Shown in pieces: positions 18,285 to 27,440 of a DNA stretch of 64,000 nt. How positions within the stretch are numbered: position 1 is the first letter of the stretch; every line of letters starts with the position of its first letter. Both the position numbers and the translations under genes were made by a program. The stretch is from an uncultured Gammaproteobacteria bacterium (lineage in GTDB: Bacteria > Pseudomonadota > Gammaproteobacteria > Pseudomonadales > Azotimanducaceae): NCBI GenBank assembly GCA_913050215.1, contig CAJXBG010000001.1:1-64000 (forward strand), written 5' to 3'. Under the pieces are notes generated by a model that was not told where the DNA came from, did not search any database, and was given only the letters and a program-made list of their open reading frames with translations.

Positions 18285-18860
18285 ATGTTGGATAGCTGGT
18301 CGCCATCGAGGTTTAACCAGGCGTCGGGATTTACTCTGGTTGAGATTTTAGTTGTCCTGATAATTGTGTCGGTGATGTCAGGTATTGTTGTGACTAGCTT
18401 GCCTAGCTCTTTTCAGAATAGTGATTTTGATGAAGAGAGTTTGCGATTAAAAACGGTGATCGAGCTTATCCGTGAGGAATCTCTTACCCGGGCCTCTGAA
18501 TATGGTCTGAATACGGATAAAGACAACTATTCATTCTTTGTCTACAACGAAATTGAACAAAACTGGACACAACTGAATACCAAGCCCTATGCCGAGCATA
18601 AGTTAGGGTATGGCATTCTGCTTAAAACCACTATCGAGGATAACGAACTTATTTTGACTGATGAGGAAGACGAAGAATCCTCAGTCCCGAACGCGCCTCG
18701 TATACTATTGTTGTCCAGCGGGGAAATGACGCCGTTTGAAATTACGATTGCCCTGGGTCGCGATAAAACCAGAACGTTGGTGTCAGACGGCTATAGTGAG
18801 TTGGCTTGGCAAGATGAGTTAGATGAAAAGAAGGGTCGAAAGTCGGCCTCGCGGCGATAA
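18285..18860 (+). CDS. gspH: minor pseudopilin GspH
   Basis: A 191-residue prepilin-like protein with the class III leader ending at QASG before FTLVEILVVLIIVSVMSGIV. The rest is a low-similarity globular domain, acidic around residues 115-135 (IEDNELILTDEEDEESS), which fits GspH, the least conserved pseudopilin. It starts five bases after gspG. It belongs to the pseudopilus beneath the GspI-J-K tip. Confidence 0.85.
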   Translation: MLDSWSPSRFNQASGFTLVEILVVLIIVSVMSGIVVTSLPSSFQNSDFDEESLRLKTVIELIREESLTRASEYGLNTDKDNYSFFVYNEIEQNWTQLNTKPYAEHKLGYGILLKTTIEDNELILTDEEDEESSVPNAPRILLLSSGEMTPFEITIALGRDKTRTLVSDGYSELAWQDELDEKKGRKSASRR

Positions 18861-18886
18861 AGAGAAGGGCTTGAGTTGAGGGATTC

Positions 18887-19264
18887 ATGAGAAAACAGAC
18901 CGGCTTTACACTTCTTGAAATTGTTATTACCGTGGCAATTTTTGCTGTAGCCTCGACTGCGCTCATTCGCAACGCATCAAATTCTGTTATTCAGACCCTG
19001 AGTATTCAAGATCGCACCATTGGATATTGGTTGGCTGAGAACGAACTCGAGGAGCTGCGAAGTGCGCCTCGAACTGAAGAGTTTTTCCCTTCAGTCGGTA
19101 CGGATAGAGAAAGTGTCACCATGGCCAATAGAGACTGGGAGCTGAAGATACGGGTCGAATCAACAGAGAATCCGGATATGCGCAGGGTAGAGGTGACTGT
19201 ATTCGACGAACAGGACCTAGATGTAGAAGTAGCGAGACTGGCTGGCTTCATAGGTAAATATTGA
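18887..19264 (+). CDS. gspI: minor pseudopilin GspI
   Basis: A 125-residue pseudopilin with a very short leader (RKQTG) before FTLLEIVITVAIFAVASTAL, followed by WLAENELEELR, a recognisable GspI segment. A GAGGG ribosome binding site precedes the ATG. Its stop codon shares one base with the ATG of gspJ, indicating coupling. It forms the pseudopilus tip with GspJ and GspK. Confidence 0.92.
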   Translation: MRKQTGFTLLEIVITVAIFAVASTALIRNASNSVIQTLSIQDRTIGYWLAENELEELRSAPRTEEFFPSVGTDRESVTMANRDWELKIRVESTENPDMRRVEVTVFDEQDLDVEVARLAGFIGKY

Positions 19265-20013
19265 TGTCGCGATTCGCCTGGAAATCAGATTCAAGCCCGA
19301 TAAGGCAATCCGGCTTTACGCTCCTCGAGGTAGTGGTAGCGTTTTCAATATTTGCTGTCATTGGGTTAAGTGCTCATCAGTTTCTGCGAACAATTATTAA
19401 TACAAGAGAAGTCACCAATCAAAGCAACGCTGTCATGAGTAGTGCCTCCCGGGCATTTAGCGTGATGCAAAGAGATTTCTCACATTTGGCTGATCGACAG
19501 GTGCGGGATGCTTATGGCGAGCCTTTACCGCCCCTTATTGTTGGTACAGGCGACTATGATGTCGAGTTTTCAAGATCTGGATGGAACAATCCCGCACGAC
19601 TGCCCAGAAGTAATATGCAGCGTGTCGCTTATGGGCTTAATGATGATGATGAACTCGAGCGATATTTTTGGTTAGTGCTGGACCGGGCAGAGGATTCTGA
19701 ACCCATCACACAGCGCCTGTTGACGGATGTGGAAGATTTTCGGATTAATCTGATGAGCAGCGACGGTGGTTTTGTCGATACTTGGCCTGATTTTGATAAC
19801 GATGCTCGATTGCCAAGGGCCGTTGAAATACTCATCACTCATAAAAAATTGGGTGAACTCCGCAAGCTTTACTCAGTCGTGATGACTGCTGATGCGAACA
19901 CGTCAGAATCTCAGGGTAACGCTGCAACCAATCCAGATGACCAGAACGGCAATAGTGAAGATGCTGAAACTGACAGACGGGGTAACAGGGGAGACTCGAA
20001 TGTCCGCCGCTAA
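19264..20013 (+). CDS. gspJ: minor pseudopilin GspJ
   Basis: A 249-residue pseudopilin with leader ending RQSG before FTLLEVVVAFSIFAVIGLSA and the GspJ segment SASRAFSVMQRDFSHLADR. RVAYGLNDDDELERYFWLVL is also typical. The C-terminal 40 residues are polar and low in complexity (rich in N, D, G and R). The ATG at 19264 overlaps the gspI stop by one base; an in-frame TTG one codon earlier is less likely. Its end overlaps gspK by 14 bases. Confidence 0.92.
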   Translation: MSRFAWKSDSSPIRQSGFTLLEVVVAFSIFAVIGLSAHQFLRTIINTREVTNQSNAVMSSASRAFSVMQRDFSHLADRQVRDAYGEPLPPLIVGTGDYDVEFSRSGWNNPARLPRSNMQRVAYGLNDDDELERYFWLVLDRAEDSEPITQRLLTDVEDFRINLMSSDGGFVDTWPDFDNDARLPRAVEILITHKKLGELRKLYSVVMTADANTSESQGNAATNPDDQNGNSEDAETDRRGNRGDSNVRR

Positions 20014-21124
20014 AACCCGATTCATCGCACAGCCGCACAAGGCACGTGGCGTTGCTTTGATTTCGATTTTACTGGTTGTGGTTATTGCGACGGTGTTAGG
20101 GGTCAAGATGACCACAGAGCAGCATTTTTCCATTAATCGTGCGCGCAATTATTTTGATCAGGGCAAAGTTCATCAGTACGCGTTAGGCGGTGAGGAACTT
20201 GCTCGACAAATTCTTTATAAAGATTTTACCGATAATCCTCAAAAAGATGTCCTGACTGAAGAATGGGCAAGTCCCGATTTAAAATTTGAATTTGAAGACG
20301 GTGAGATTGAAATGTCGATTGAAGACCTTCAGGGTAAATTTAACCTGAATTCTCTCATTGATGCGCCCTCGGCCCAATTTAGCCGTCGCGTAAATGGCAA
20401 TAGACGTGACACAGAGAACGATCAGACTGCAGACAACGCTAGAAGGAATTCGACCGAAAGCAGAAGCGGTGTTGTCAAGGCAGCTTCAGCAGCGTTGGCC
20501 ATGAAAAGGTTTCGATCATTGCTGAATCAGCAGGGTATCGATCCGGTATTTGCAGATCGTATCAGGGACTGGATAGATAATAATCAGGATGTCACTCAGT
20601 TAGGCGCAGAAGATTTCGATTATCTGGGCCTCGAACGACCTTATCGAACCGGTGATACGCCAATGTTCGATTTAACTGAACTTTTTCTGGTGCTGGATAT
20701 TGATGCTCGCACATTTTCAATGCTGGCACCTTTGGTGACAGCCCTGCCCGCGGGTGTCAGTCTGATAAACGTGAATACTGCACCAAGCGGTGTGATTCAG
20801 GCGATAGCGGGTAGCGCGCTCTCGCCCGAGCTCGCAGAGAACTTTACGGTCAATAGAAACGAGCGAGAGGGTTTCGACTCGGTTGAGTCTTTTCTTCAGG
20901 ATGATAGTCTGGCTGGTCAGGGGATATCTCCAGATGGACTTAGTGTACAATCAGGTTTTTTCAAGGTGAGCGTGAGGGCAAGAGTTGATGACAGGTTTGG
21001 TTACTTGACGAGTATTATTCAACGAAATCCTATAGATGGCAGTATGCGCGTTATCTATCGAGACGCCAGTAAGAAAATCTACCCAGTAGTATCAGCGATC
21101 GACACCGAGGCAACTTCCTCTTAA
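20000..21124 (+). CDS. gspK: minor pseudopilin GspK
   Basis: A 374-residue tip pseudopilin. The ATG at 20000 follows an AGGGGAG site; the frame is open upstream but would only duplicate gspJ coding sequence. The hydrophobic segment GVALISILLVVVIATVLGVK lacks Glu5, as usual for GspK. DRIRDWIDNNQDV, INVNTAPSGVIQAI and the ESFLQDDSLAG segment are family features. A polar insertion at about 130-155 (RRDTENDQTADNARRNSTES) lies between conserved parts. It caps the pseudopilus. Confidence 0.92.
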   Translation: MSAAKTRFIAQPHKARGVALISILLVVVIATVLGVKMTTEQHFSINRARNYFDQGKVHQYALGGEELARQILYKDFTDNPQKDVLTEEWASPDLKFEFEDGEIEMSIEDLQGKFNLNSLIDAPSAQFSRRVNGNRRDTENDQTADNARRNSTESRSGVVKAASAALAMKRFRSLLNQQGIDPVFADRIRDWIDNNQDVTQLGAEDFDYLGLERPYRTGDTPMFDLTELFLVLDIDARTFSMLAPLVTALPAGVSLINVNTAPSGVIQAIAGSALSPELAENFTVNRNEREGFDSVESFLQDDSLAGQGISPDGLSVQSGFFKVSVRARVDDRFGYLTSIIQRNPIDGSMRVIYRDASKKIYPVVSAIDTEATSS

Positions 21125-21164
21125 TGTTCATATTTCCACGCACATTATTGGCAATGCAATAAAC

Positions 21165-22406
21165 ATGCTAGAAAACCTATATTTAAGATTGTCAGAGTCA
21201 GGCGTTGAGTGGTCTTTATTCGATCCGGAAGGCGGGGAGGTCAGCGCCCGGGGTTCCGGTGATTTTGATTCACTAGCGGAACTTGTCGAAGCACGGCAAT
21301 GGGAAGGAGAGGTGATTGTGTTAATCAGTGCCTCATGCGTCACGCTGCACCAAGTTAATATTCCATCAAAACAGCCTAGGCAGATACAGCAAGCCGTTCC
21401 CTATGCAATTGAGGAAAGTCTTGCGGTTGACACTGAGGATTGTCATTTCGCACTGGGGCAAAGAGCAAGTAACGGTGACATTGCCGTCGCGGTTGTCTCA
21501 AGGGTCCTGTTTGAAAGTTGGTTAGACAAGCTTGTCGATATGGGTATACCGGCGTCCTTCGTAGCGATAGACGCGCTTCAAGTCCCCTTGTTTTCAGATC
21601 GTTCGCAATCGCAAACCACGGCTTTAATCGAGCGGAACGGGGTGCTGATGCGTACGGATGACGAGAAAGGGTATTTTCTCGATCGCGGGCAATTAGCGAG
21701 TGGCATTAGTTTTCTCCCAGAGGATAAACGAGCAAGCTTAGATCTTTGGCTGCTACCTGAGATGCAATCAGAGATAGATCTGGCGGTAAATCAGATGGCC
21801 GCGGAATTTGATACTGAGATACAAATTGAACCGATCGACCTTTCTGCGTTTGAGTTTCTTTGCCGCAATGTTAATGAGCAAACAATTAATTTGCTGCAGG
21901 GCAAATATCAAGTTGAGAGAAAGACCTCAAAAAACTCTAGCGTCTGGCGTTCCGCCGCTATGTTATTCGGTTGTGCGCTACTTTTGCACCTGATTATGGT
22001 AACGGGACAGGCGATATATCTCGATATGACAGCGACGCGCTATGAAGCTGAAGCGCGTGCGCTTTATGCTGATGTGTTCCCACGAGATCGCAATGTCACC
22101 GATATTAGGCGTCGCTGGCAGTCGCATTTGCGAGGGGGAAAATCGGACGAGGGAGATAAGTTTGTCGGCCTCTTTAGTACTGCAGCTGGCAGTCTCGCGG
22201 GTTCAAGTCTTATTCTGAATAACGTAAATTTTAATGAAAATCGAGGGGATCTGATTCTGCAACTTGAGGCACCCAGGAGCGAGCAGCTCGTACTTTACTC
22301 CCAGACGCTAAGCAAGCTCGGTCTCGATGCAGAGATTGGCACTATCAGTCAGGAAAACAACGCGGTGCGTGGCAGCATTAAAGTGAAGTCTTTGGGTGGT
22401 GACTAG
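21165..22406 (+). CDS. gspL: type II secretion system protein GspL
   Basis: A 413-residue bitopic inner-membrane protein. The cytoplasmic actin-like N-terminal domain contains LHQVNIPSKQPRQIQQAVPY and the VDTEDCHFALG region, typical of GspL. NLLQGKYQVERK precedes the single membrane helix at about 265-285, and a periplasmic ferredoxin-like domain follows. It links the GspE ATPase to the pseudopilus and pairs with GspM, encoded next. Confidence 0.92.
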   Translation: MLENLYLRLSESGVEWSLFDPEGGEVSARGSGDFDSLAELVEARQWEGEVIVLISASCVTLHQVNIPSKQPRQIQQAVPYAIEESLAVDTEDCHFALGQRASNGDIAVAVVSRVLFESWLDKLVDMGIPASFVAIDALQVPLFSDRSQSQTTALIERNGVLMRTDDEKGYFLDRGQLASGISFLPEDKRASLDLWLLPEMQSEIDLAVNQMAAEFDTEIQIEPIDLSAFEFLCRNVNEQTINLLQGKYQVERKTSKNSSVWRSAAMLFGCALLLHLIMVTGQAIYLDMTATRYEAEARALYADVFPRDRNVTDIRRRWQSHLRGGKSDEGDKFVGLFSTAAGSLAGSSLILNNVNFNENRGDLILQLEAPRSEQLVLYSQTLSKLGLDAEIGTISQENNAVRGSIKVKSLGGD

Positions 22407-22459
22407 AAGCATGTCGGTTGAAAGAGTTCTGATAGATAACATGGAAATAGGGTGCTGTT

Positions 22460-22951
22460 GTGAGTAACCCAATGATAGAAAACTTACGTAGCCAGTATTT
22501 GTCTCTCGGGTCACGGGATCGTCTAGCGGTGGGTGCGTTGTTGGTATTTTTTGGGATATTGACCTTCTATTTTGCTATTTGGCAACCTCTGCATGATTTT
22601 AAGGTATCGAGTCAGGACGAGCTAAACCGGCAGTCGGAGATGTTGCAGGGCATGCGCGAGACGGAAAAAGACGCACGGGCTTCATCAGGTAATGCCACAA
22701 CGGCACCAACAGGGCAATCATTGTTATCTCAGGTTTCTCGTACAGCCCAGCAATTTGGTATTAAACCCAATCGATTGCAGCCAGAAGGCAATGATGCTGT
22801 TAGTGTCTGGTTCGATGAGGTCAGCTTTAATGACCTGATTAAATGGCTCGATTCCCAATCCCAATCAGGTATGTCGGTACGCCAGATTTCTATCGATAGG
22901 GAAGAACTTCCAGGCAGAGTCAACGCGCGTATTGTACTCCGTAGCAATTGA
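22460..22951 (+). CDS. gspM: type II secretion system protein GspM
   Basis: A 163-residue inner-membrane protein: a short cytoplasmic tail, one helix at about 26-45 (AVGALLVFFGILTFYFAIW) and a periplasmic domain with the GspM-like ending VSFNDLIKWLDSQ...VRQISIDREE...GRVNARIVL. The start is a GTG at 22460; an ATG four codons on is possible. It is the last gene of the operon. No gspN, gspC or gspD follows; the next gene is dnaE2 on the other strand. Confidence 0.88.
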   Translation: MSNPMIENLRSQYLSLGSRDRLAVGALLVFFGILTFYFAIWQPLHDFKVSSQDELNRQSEMLQGMRETEKDARASSGNATTAPTGQSLLSQVSRTAQQFGIKPNRLQPEGNDAVSVWFDEVSFNDLIKWLDSQSQSGMSVRQISIDREELPGRVNARIVLRSN

Positions 22952-23001
22952 TCTCAAAGCTGACGCCTTTTTACCCAGCAGCCAGCCTTGTACTTTTATC
23001 A

Positions 23002-26000
23002 TTAGCGAAAGTCTCTAGACTTCAACGAAAAATGTTCGAGATACGAACTCAGATCTTCAACATGCCCAGCGACCACGTGGAGTACTGATTTTTCTCGTTC
23101 CAGTACACCTTTAATCTTTAATAACCTGCCTTGGACGACAGCGGCTCTGTATTGCTCAAATATACGTGACCAGACAACAACATTAATATTGTTAGTTTCA
23201 TCTTCTAGAGTCAGAAACAAAACGCCTGTTGCTGTCGAGGGGCGCTGCCTGCCCGTTACAATACCTGCAACCTGAACAAAGCGGCCATGATTAAGCGGTT
23301 CGAGATCACAGGCTCGCTTTAATTTACTGAAAGGTTCACCGGCCTCCCTTAGCAGGGCCATAGGGTGACGACCGAGTGTGAGTCGAAGACTCTGGTAATC
23401 TGCCCGTAAATCATCTGATTCTGAGGGTGCCGGTAGATAGATATCTTCCTGCTCGGCGACCATTTCCATTGGTGTATTTGTCGGCAACAATCCTTTCGCC
23501 TCCCAATGGGTTTGATACCGATGTCCAGTTAATTGCTTAAAGGCGCCACCTTCTGTCAGTCGAGCGAGATCTCCCCTGTCGAGGTGTACAGCACGGGCAA
23601 TGCTTTCGAGGCTGTTAAATGCTTTGGTATTCTGATTTTCGCTGGCTTTTCTTGCCTGAATGATACGTAACGCAGTTTCTTGCCGCAGACCTTTTATACG
23701 TTGAAATCCAAGTCTGATAGCGGGTTGGCTTGCACCAAAAATAGCGGTGCCAGTGTCGTGGCTGTCGGCACGGGTGCTGGTGCTTCCCTCGAGAGTCGAT
23801 TCCCAGTCACTCGTCAGTATATCAACCGGTAGAATGATGATGTTGTGTCTACCCGCGTCCTGAACCAGCTGCGACGGGGTATAAAAACCCATAGGTTGGC
23901 TATTTAATAAACCACAATAAAATGCGGCTGGTTCATGTCGTTTTAACCAGGCAGAGAAATACACTAGTAACGCAAAACTTGCTGCATGTGATTCAGGAAA
24001 GCCATAGTCACCAAAACCTTTAATCTGCTCAAAAATTCTTTCGGCAAAGTCTTTGTCGTGGCCGCGCTCGAGCATGCCGTTTATCAGTTTTTGTCGAAAT
24101 ACATCCAGACCTTCTTTGCGTTTCCAAGCCGCCATGGCGCGCCTTAACTGATCTGCCTCGCCTGGGGAGAAGCCAGCGGCGACCACGGCTAGTTTGATAA
24201 CCTGTTCCTGAAAGATTGGTACCCCAAGAGTTCGACCTAGCACCGCTTTAACAGCATCGTTGGCGTAGGTTACTTCCTCTTCGCCATTTCTGCGTTTGAG
24301 AAAAGGATGGACCATATTGCCCTGTATAGGTCCTGGCCGGACTATAGCGACCTCTATGACGAGATCATAAAAACTCTTAGGTTTGAGTCTCGGTAACATC
24401 GAGATCTGTGCTCTTGATTCAACCTGAAAAACCCCAACGCTATCGCCGCGTTGTAACATCTGATAAGTCAGTGGGTCTTCCGGTGGAATAGTTGCGATTG
24501 TCATGTTGGTATCGCGGTACTGATTAACCATGTCGAGGCTTTTACGTATTGCCGTTAACATGCCTAATGCCAGCACATCTATTTTTAGCAGTCCCAGCGA
24601 CTCTAGGTCATTTTTATCCCACTGAATGATCGTCCTGTCATCCATTGCGGCATTTTCAACGGGCACCAGATGAGAGAGTGGACCTCTTGAGATAATAAAC
24701 CCTCCAACATGTTGTGAAAGGTGTCTGGGAAAGCCAAGTATCTCGTATACCAAGGTCATAAACTGACTGATAACAGGGCTGCGAGGGTTAATACCTGCTT
24801 CCTCAAATCGAGCCAGCAACACCTCGCGCTTGTCCCACCAGGATAGTGATTTTGCGAGTTGATCAACCAGTTGCAGGTCCATTCCGAGCGCCTTACCAAC
24901 GTCACGTACCGAGCTTTTAGGTCTGTAAGTGACCACGGTAGCGGCAAGCGCTGCTCTGTGTCTGCCATATTTCTTGTAGATATACTGAATGACTTCTTCG
25001 CGTCGTTCATGCTCAAAGTCGACATCAATATCCGGCGGTTCATCTCGTTCTACTGAAATAAATCGCTCGAATAGCAGATCTATCTTGGCCGGATTGACTT
25101 CGGTGATTTCCAAGCAAAAACAAACAGCGCTATTCGCCGCTGAGCCTCTGCCCTGACATAGTATGTGCTGGCTACGGGCAAAATGAACGACATCGAATAC
25201 CGTGAGAAAGTAATACTCGTATTGAAGCTCTTCGATAATGCTGAGTTCTTTTTCTATGATTTTCCTGACATCGGGTGTTGTACCTTCAGGCCAACGTTTT
25301 TTTGCCCCAGCTTCAACCAGTTGGCGAAGATAGGCGGGTGGTGTCAGCCCTGGCGGTACTAATTCTTCGGGGTATTCATATCGGAGCTGGTCGAGGGAAA
25401 AATCACATAAATCTGCAATTTTTACACTTTCTTTAAGTAGCCCTTCTGGATAAGTTTTAGCCAGCACAGCCAACGGACGTAAATATTTTTCCCTATTAGA
25501 AAATAGTAATTTACCGGCGAGACGGATAGATTGGCCCATTCGAATAGCCGAGATGACATCCAACAATGCTTTTCGATCTTTGCGATGCATGTGTACATCA
25601 CCGCAGGCAACCACAGGTATGTTAAGTTTTTTCGAGAGCGTGAAAACGCGGCTGTATAATTCAGTTTCCTGCCCATCGGGGAATATTTCAGCCCCGAGCC
25701 ATAGTCGGTCTTTAAAATATTCACTGAGTTTTTCAGCGATTCTTTTGTCCGGAGAATCATGATTGCGGGAACTGGGTAACCATATGGCGAGGCATTGATC
25801 TTGGGCAATAGCGAGATCATCAAGATCAAGTTGGTATTCACCCTTGTTGGCCCGTCTGCGGCCAATGGTGATCAGGTTGCATATTTGTCCATAGGCAGTT
25901 CTGTTAGGTGCGAGAAGTATCAGATGGACACTCTCCTGCGTGGTGCCGAGCTGATTCTTGATGGCCTGCCGAGAGCTTTGCCCTCGAGGCATGTATCGCG

Positions 26001-26298
26001 TAGCAGCGTTATTGATGCGTGGTAGACTTGAGTCGAAGTGAAATTCGCTACCGACGATGAGCTTGAGGTTGCAGTCCTTGGCCGCCACATGCGCCTTGAC
26101 TACACCAGCCATGGAACATTCATCAGTAATTGCTATCGCGCTGTAACCCAGTTTCGCAGCTTGCTCGACAAGTTCTTCCGGGTGCGATGCACCCCTGAGA
26201 AACGAGTAATTGGTAATACAATGTAACTCCGCATAATCTGTACTGTTTCTCAGCCGTTTTTGCGTAAGCGTTGTGATTGAAGAAGCGTAGGGTGACAT
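23002..26298 (-). CDS. dnaE2: error-prone DNA polymerase DnaE2
   Basis: A 1098-residue C-family polymerase of the DnaE2/ImuC type. The N-terminal PHP domain begins AELHCITNYSFLRGASHPEE, the catalytic palm contains PPDIDVDFEHERREEVIQY, and the C-terminal OB fold includes VAGIVTGRQRPSTATGVLF. It is shorter than replicative DnaE. With ImuA and ImuB it forms the mutasome for damage-induced mutagenesis. Here imuA-imuB lies about 12 kb away (38652-41061). Tandem LexA-like boxes at 26309-26347 indicate SOS control. Confidence 0.95.
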   Translation of the reverse strand: MSPYASSITTLTQKRLRNSTDYAELHCITNYSFLRGASHPEELVEQAAKLGYSAIAITDECSMAGVVKAHVAAKDCNLKLIVGSEFHFDSSLPRINNAATRYMPRGQSSRQAIKNQLGTTQESVHLILLAPNRTAYGQICNLITIGRRRANKGEYQLDLDDLAIAQDQCLAIWLPSSRNHDSPDKRIAEKLSEYFKDRLWLGAEIFPDGQETELYSRVFTLSKKLNIPVVACGDVHMHRKDRKALLDVISAIRMGQSIRLAGKLLFSNREKYLRPLAVLAKTYPEGLLKESVKIADLCDFSLDQLRYEYPEELVPPGLTPPAYLRQLVEAGAKKRWPEGTTPDVRKIIEKELSIIEELQYEYYFLTVFDVVHFARSQHILCQGRGSAANSAVCFCLEITEVNPAKIDLLFERFISVERDEPPDIDVDFEHERREEVIQYIYKKYGRHRAALAATVVTYRPKSSVRDVGKALGMDLQLVDQLAKSLSWWDKREVLLARFEEAGINPRSPVISQFMTLVYEILGFPRHLSQHVGGFIISRGPLSHLVPVENAAMDDRTIIQWDKNDLESLGLLKIDVLALGMLTAIRKSLDMVNQYRDTNMTIATIPPEDPLTYQMLQRGDSVGVFQVESRAQISMLPRLKPKSFYDLVIEVAIVRPGPIQGNMVHPFLKRRNGEEEVTYANDAVKAVLGRTLGVPIFQEQVIKLAVVAAGFSPGEADQLRRAMAAWKRKEGLDVFRQKLINGMLERGHDKDFAERIFEQIKGFGDYGFPESHAASFALLVYFSAWLKRHEPAAFYCGLLNSQPMGFYTPSQLVQDAGRHNIIILPVDILTSDWESTLEGSTSTRADSHDTGTAIFGASQPAIRLGFQRIKGLRQETALRIIQARKASENQNTKAFNSLESIARAVHLDRGDLARLTEGGAFKQLTGHRYQTHWEAKGLLPTNTPMEMVAEQEDIYLPAPSESDDLRADYQSLRLTLGRHPMALLREAGEPFSKLKRACDLEPLNHGRFVQVAGIVTGRQRPSTATGVLFLTLEDETNNINVVVWSRIFEQYRAAVVQGRLLKIKGVLEREKSVLHVVAGHVEDLSSYLEHFSLKSRDFR

Positions 26299-26308
26299 GT
26301 GTCGATAA

Positions 26309-26328
26309 TACTGTTTATATATACATAT
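26309..26328. promoter_or_regulatory. second, weaker LexA-like site of dnaE2
   Basis: TACTGTTTATATATACATAT matches the 20-base consensus TACTGTATATATATACAGTA at 16 positions. The left half-site is perfect and the right half degenerate. It lies 11 bases upstream of the dnaE2 start codon and abuts a stronger box. Confidence 0.5.
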
Positions 26329-26347
26329 ACTGTAAATATAACCAGTA
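26328..26347. promoter_or_regulatory. LexA box of dnaE2
   Basis: TACTGTAAATATAACCAGTA matches the E. coli-type LexA consensus at 17 of 20 positions, including both outer TACTG/CAGTA half-sites. It sits 30 bases upstream of the dnaE2 ATG, where binding would block transcription. Confidence 0.8.
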
Positions 26348-26513
26348 TTTTAGATGAGGGCAATATTATCTTGGTTAAGCACTCGAAACAGTATTAAGGT
26401 TTCGACCAACCTGAAAGACATTAGATTTTGGAAATTAGACATTTCCTAAGCAATCGGGTGCTGATACTCTTTCAGTTAGGTCAACTCTTCATCAAATACT
26501 CGCAGGGCAAGTC

Positions 26514-27422
26514 ATGATTGAAACAATTCCATTCGGTTCCACAGGCCATAACAGTAGCAGAATTCTGTTTGGGGCCGCAGCTTTGGGAGGTATGAAACAA
26601 TCCAAGGCTGACTCCGTTATCGAATTGGTTAGGCGTTACGGTGTTAACCATTTTGATGTTGCAGCGAGTTACGGTGATGCAGAGTTGAGGCTCGCCGATT
26701 TTCTGCAAGATTCTCGCGATGATGTGTTTCTTGCTAGTAAAACGGGCGATCGAACTGCGGATGCGGCGAGAGCAAGTATTGAGCGCTCGCTAAATCGAAT
26801 GCAAGTCTCACAACTCGATCTGATTCAATTTCACAACCTTGCTCAGGTTGAAGACTGGGATACGGTCATGGCCAAGGGTGGTGCGCTGGAAGCTGCGATT
26901 AAGGCAAAAGAAGAAGGTTTAGTAAGGTTTATTGGCGTCACTGGACATGGCACGAAGATCGCAGAAATGCATCTTAAAAGTCTGTCTCATTTCGATTTTG
27001 CCTCGGTATTGTTACCTTATAGCCACGCGTCGATGCAGGACCAACAATATGCAAACGAGTTCGAAGCGTTGTACCGTCTGTGTGAGCAAAAGGGCGTTGC
27101 GATGCAAACGATTAAGGCCATAGCCCATCGAAGGTGGGATGATGACGATGATGCGAAGCGATTTAGCTGGTACAAACCCATTCGCGAGGTTGATGCATTA
27201 ACTCGGGCGGTTCACTGGGTACTAAGACGTCCGAAGCTGTTTCTGAATAGTAGTAGTGACGCGACCTTATTAAAGATGGTGCTCGAAGCGGGCGCATCGT
27301 TCAATGCCGCATCGATGAACGAATCTGGCGCCCGGGATCTCGAGGCAGCGGTGGCAACGGATGCTGCCAACCTAAAGGTACAACCACTATTTGAACGTGG
27401 TGTTCAGGATGGCGTTATTTAG
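26514..27422 (+). CDS. aldo/keto reductase family protein
   Basis: A 302-residue TIM-barrel protein of the aldo/keto reductase superfamily. HFDVAASYGDAELRLADFL gives the catalytic Asp and Tyr, LASKTGDR the Lys, and LDLIQFHNL the His position. GLVRFIGVTGHG is the usual later strand. It probably reduces or oxidises a small carbonyl compound with NADP(H). Unlike the aldo/keto reductase at 30254-31486 it has no Tat signal or Fe-S motifs. It ends 18 bases from larB and converges on the lar operon, so a link to that pathway is possible but unproven. Confidence 0.8.
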   Translation: MIETIPFGSTGHNSSRILFGAAALGGMKQSKADSVIELVRRYGVNHFDVAASYGDAELRLADFLQDSRDDVFLASKTGDRTADAARASIERSLNRMQVSQLDLIQFHNLAQVEDWDTVMAKGGALEAAIKAKEEGLVRFIGVTGHGTKIAEMHLKSLSHFDFASVLLPYSHASMQDQQYANEFEALYRLCEQKGVAMQTIKAIAHRRWDDDDDAKRFSWYKPIREVDALTRAVHWVLRRPKLFLNSSSDATLLKMVLEAGASFNAASMNESGARDLEAAVATDAANLKVQPLFERGVQDGVI

Positions 27423-27440
27423 GGAGATTGCGGATCAGTG

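Noticed and set aside
19892-19999. N-terminal extension of GspK
   Set aside because: It would re-read gspJ coding sequence, and a strong AGGGGAG site precedes the ATG at 20000, which gives a normal prepilin leader.
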